Assembly: GCA_002359735.1 (NCBI GenBank)
Contig: DENS01000018.1
Span: 142,218 to 148,940, forward strand
Length of the DNA stretch: 6,723 nt
Direction: 5' to 3'
Source of the DNA: Micavibrio sp. UBA2638
Lineage (GTDB): Bacteria > Pseudomonadota > Alphaproteobacteria > Micavibrionales > Micavibrionaceae
Part shown: piece after piece, positions 5,745-6,723 of the stretch
Layout of the letters: each line of letters starts with the position of its first letter
How positions within the stretch are numbered: the stretch's first letter is position 1
The notes under the pieces: generated by a model
What the model saw: the letters and a program-made list of their open reading frames with translations, nothing else
What the model was told of the DNA's origin: nothing
Database searches by the model: none
Position numbers and translations under genes: made by a program

Positions 5745-6520
5745 CCTGGCAACTTATATTGCCCCGCGGCCACAATTTCGCCAGTCACCTGATTTTGTGC
5801 CCAGACGGCAACGCCTTCTTTATTTTTGCTCAGATCTGCGCTCAGTTTAAAGCTGCGGGCATCGCCGCTCCAGATCATGGGTGATTTCAAATCATCGACG
5901 ATATGTTTGTAAAGCACGCTTTGGCCTCTGTTATTTCCAATCAGGATGGATCGCGATACGGGGGCGCTGGTGATGGCAACCCATATCGAATATTGCCCGG
6001 TTTCAACGTCCGGCATGACGAGGGAAAATTGATTATTGCTGGCCGGGCTGATTGAAATTTCACGAATATCCTGAGAGGCAGCCTGAAACAGGGCGGCATC
6101 GACTTTTTCTTTTTTGTGTCCAATGGCATCATATCGGCCATTCATAATCATTTGCGGCGTATATTTGGGGCCGGATCGCAGGGTCCGGCTGTATTGGTTT
6201 TGGCGCTGGGTACAAAAGGAATGGGCAAGAGAGCCTTCTTTGATATCGAAATAATCGACATGACAAGCCAGGGCGATCACGTGGTCCTTTTCTGCCAGAA
6301 TGTTTAGATAGGCATCGGCTTTTGGGCAGAACAGGCAGGCCTGTGACGAGAAAAGTTCCACCACAACCAGCCCTTTTGGATCAGGCGGCGAGAGTTTGAT
6401 GGCGCTGACTTGCGCCGGTGGGGCGGCTTGCACTTTGGGTTGTGCCTGCGCCGAAAGTGAAAATACACATGCCAGAGCCAAAGCCAGCGTGAAAATTAAG
6501 GGAAGTTTAAAATATGGCAC
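5738..6520 (-). CDS. Exported DUF1223-like thioredoxin-fold protein
   Basis: This is a 260-residue secreted protein. Residues 1-26 form a Sec signal peptide: one lysine (K5), a hydrophobic core LPLIFTLALALACVF, and a cleavage site AQA|Q after A26. Residues 27-48 are a Pro/Ala-rich linker. The core begins VVVELFSSQACLFCPKAD (52-69), close to the DUF1223 signature VELFTSQGCSSCPPAD, with C62 and C65 as a CxxC pair. HVDYFD (87-92) and YTPQM (120-124, probable cis-proline loop) follow, as in that family. This suggests a periplasmic thiol-dependent role, but the family has no settled function that I know of. Further cysteines are C86 and C103. The start is GTG at 6518-6520, supported by the signal peptide and by AGGA nine bases upstream. 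The 3' end overlaps polA by seven bases, tail to tail. C18 might suggest a lipoprotein, but ALAC is a poor lipobox. Confidence 0.85.
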   Translation of the reverse strand: MPYFKLPLIFTLALALACVFSLSAQAQPKVQAAPPAQVSAIKLSPPDPKGLVVVELFSSQACLFCPKADAYLNILAEKDHVIALACHVDYFDIKEGSLAHSFCTQRQNQYSRTLRSGPKYTPQMIMNGRYDAIGHKKEKVDAALFQAASQDIREISISPASNNQFSLVMPDVETGQYSIWVAITSAPVSRSILIGNNRGQSVLYKHIVDDLKSPMIWSGDARSFKLSADLSKNKEGVAVWAQNQVTGEIVAAGQYKLPGQ

Positions 6521-6529
6521 TTATAATTA

Positions 6530-6533
6530 TCCT
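6530..6533 (-). promoter_or_regulatory. Ribosome binding site for the GTG start at 6520
   Basis: AGGA on the minus strand lies nine bases before GTG (6518-6520). Together with the signal peptide starting exactly there, it supports GTG as the real start codon of the DUF1223-like gene. Confidence 0.5.
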
Positions 6534-6552
6534 AGAGAATTGTACGTTAAAT

Positions 6553-6562
6553 ATTATATAAT
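6553..6562. promoter_or_regulatory. Shared palindromic -10 region of a divergent promoter
   Basis: ATTATATAAT is a perfect 10-base palindrome giving TATAAT on the plus strand (6557-6562) and on the minus strand (6553-6558). Predicted starts near 6569 (rightward) and 6546 (leftward) leave leaders of about 25 bases on each side, each containing a ribosome site. No strong -35 is seen either way; for the leftward direction TTGCTC (6580-6585) is 16 bases from an overlapping CATTAT. The 75-base gap must hold both promoters, so the location is well supported even though the exact hexamers are not. Confidence 0.5.
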
Positions 6563-6576
6563 GGTTAAAGCGGATA

Positions 6577-6582
6577 GAGGAG
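6577..6582 (+). promoter_or_regulatory. Ribosome binding site for the gene at 6596
   Basis: GAGGAG is a strong Shine-Dalgarno core but stands 13 bases from the ATG at 6596, longer than the usual 5-10. No nearer in-frame start codon exists. The wide spacing may lower translation. Confidence 0.5.
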
Positions 6583-6595
6583 CAAGTTTCAAGAT

Positions 6596-6723
6596 ATGAT
6601 CGGAAAAAATACTGTTTTTGGCGCATTATTCGGTCTTTTATTGATGGCCCATTCGGCGCAGGCCGATGAGCGCGCACAAAATGCCGCGTCTAGTGTGAAA
6701 TACGTAGAGGCCAGCATATCCCA
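6596..6723 (+). CDS. Exported protein, N-terminal part only (cut by window end)
   Basis: An open frame of 42 codons runs off the window. It begins MIGKNTVFGALFGLLLMAHS, a typical Sec signal peptide: K4 in the N-region, hydrophobic core from V7 to M17, and a signal peptidase I site AQA|D after residue 23. The mature part begins DERAQNAASSVKYVEASIS, which is too little to assign a family. The GAGGAG ribosome site upstream and the signal-peptide pattern support a real gene despite its short visible length. It is divergent from the DUF1223-like gene and appears to share its promoter core; both products are exported, so a shared envelope role is possible but unproven. Confidence 0.7.
   Translation, partial: MIGKNTVFGALFGLLLMAHSAQADERAQNAASSVKYVEASIS

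Noticed and set aside
6465..6520. Lipoprotein signal in the DUF1223-like protein (C18)
   Set aside because: The residues before C18 (A-L-A) do not fit a lipobox, the hydrophobic core continues past C18, and a good signal peptidase I site follows at A26.
6396..6599. Plus-strand 67-codon frame ending next to the ATG at 6596
   Set aside because: Mostly antisense to the DUF1223 signal peptide; the stop overlapping the downstream start (ATGA) looks like coupling but the frame itself has no ribosome site.

Overview
The window looks like an ordinary chromosomal segment of an alphaproteobacterium-like Gram-negative bacterium. The basis is protein style: a three-domain DNA polymerase I with intact proofreading, a DUF1223-type exported thioredoxin-like protein common in Proteobacteria, and an RlmB-type methyltransferase beside a tRNA. 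Base composition is near-balanced, with rather AT-rich intergenic gaps. A more exact placement (for example a Micavibrio-like or rhodospirillum-like lineage) cannot be supported from this sequence alone. Coding density is very high: the largest gap between genes is about 170 bases, so there is no long non-coding stretch.

Layout. (1) At the left edge is the 5' part of a class II tRNA on the minus strand, most likely tRNA-Tyr, with its own TTGACA promoter. (2) Divergent from it is a complete RlmB-type 23S rRNA 2'-O-methyltransferase. (3) Converging on rlmB, with an 18-base tail-to-tail overlap, is a calcineurin-like metallophosphoesterase on the minus strand. (4) A divergent gap of about 170 bases, containing a perfect 15-base inverted repeat and a candidate promoter, leads to a soluble, highly charged protein of about 295 residues that I do not recognise. 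(5) About 100 bases later, with its own TATAAT box and a foldable leader, comes full-length polA (939 residues, all three enzymatic domains intact). (6) Converging on polA with a 7-base overlap is an exported DUF1223-like protein with a CxxC motif and a GTG start. (7) In the last gap, an AT palindrome provides a perfect TATAAT on both strands; rightwards it would drive a second exported protein that is cut off by the window end.

How the genes relate. The tRNA gene, rlmB and polA are housekeeping functions (translation and DNA repair/replication) and do not form one pathway. The only same-strand neighbours are the unknown gene and polA. The two rightmost genes are divergent, both carry signal peptides and appear to share a promoter core, so joint expression of two envelope proteins is a reasonable inference. 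I found no mobile element, CRISPR array, toxin-antitoxin pair or defence system, and no convincing rho-independent terminator. No new biological system is evident; the points most worth a second look are the orphan gene before polA, the polA leader, and the symmetrical divergent promoter.
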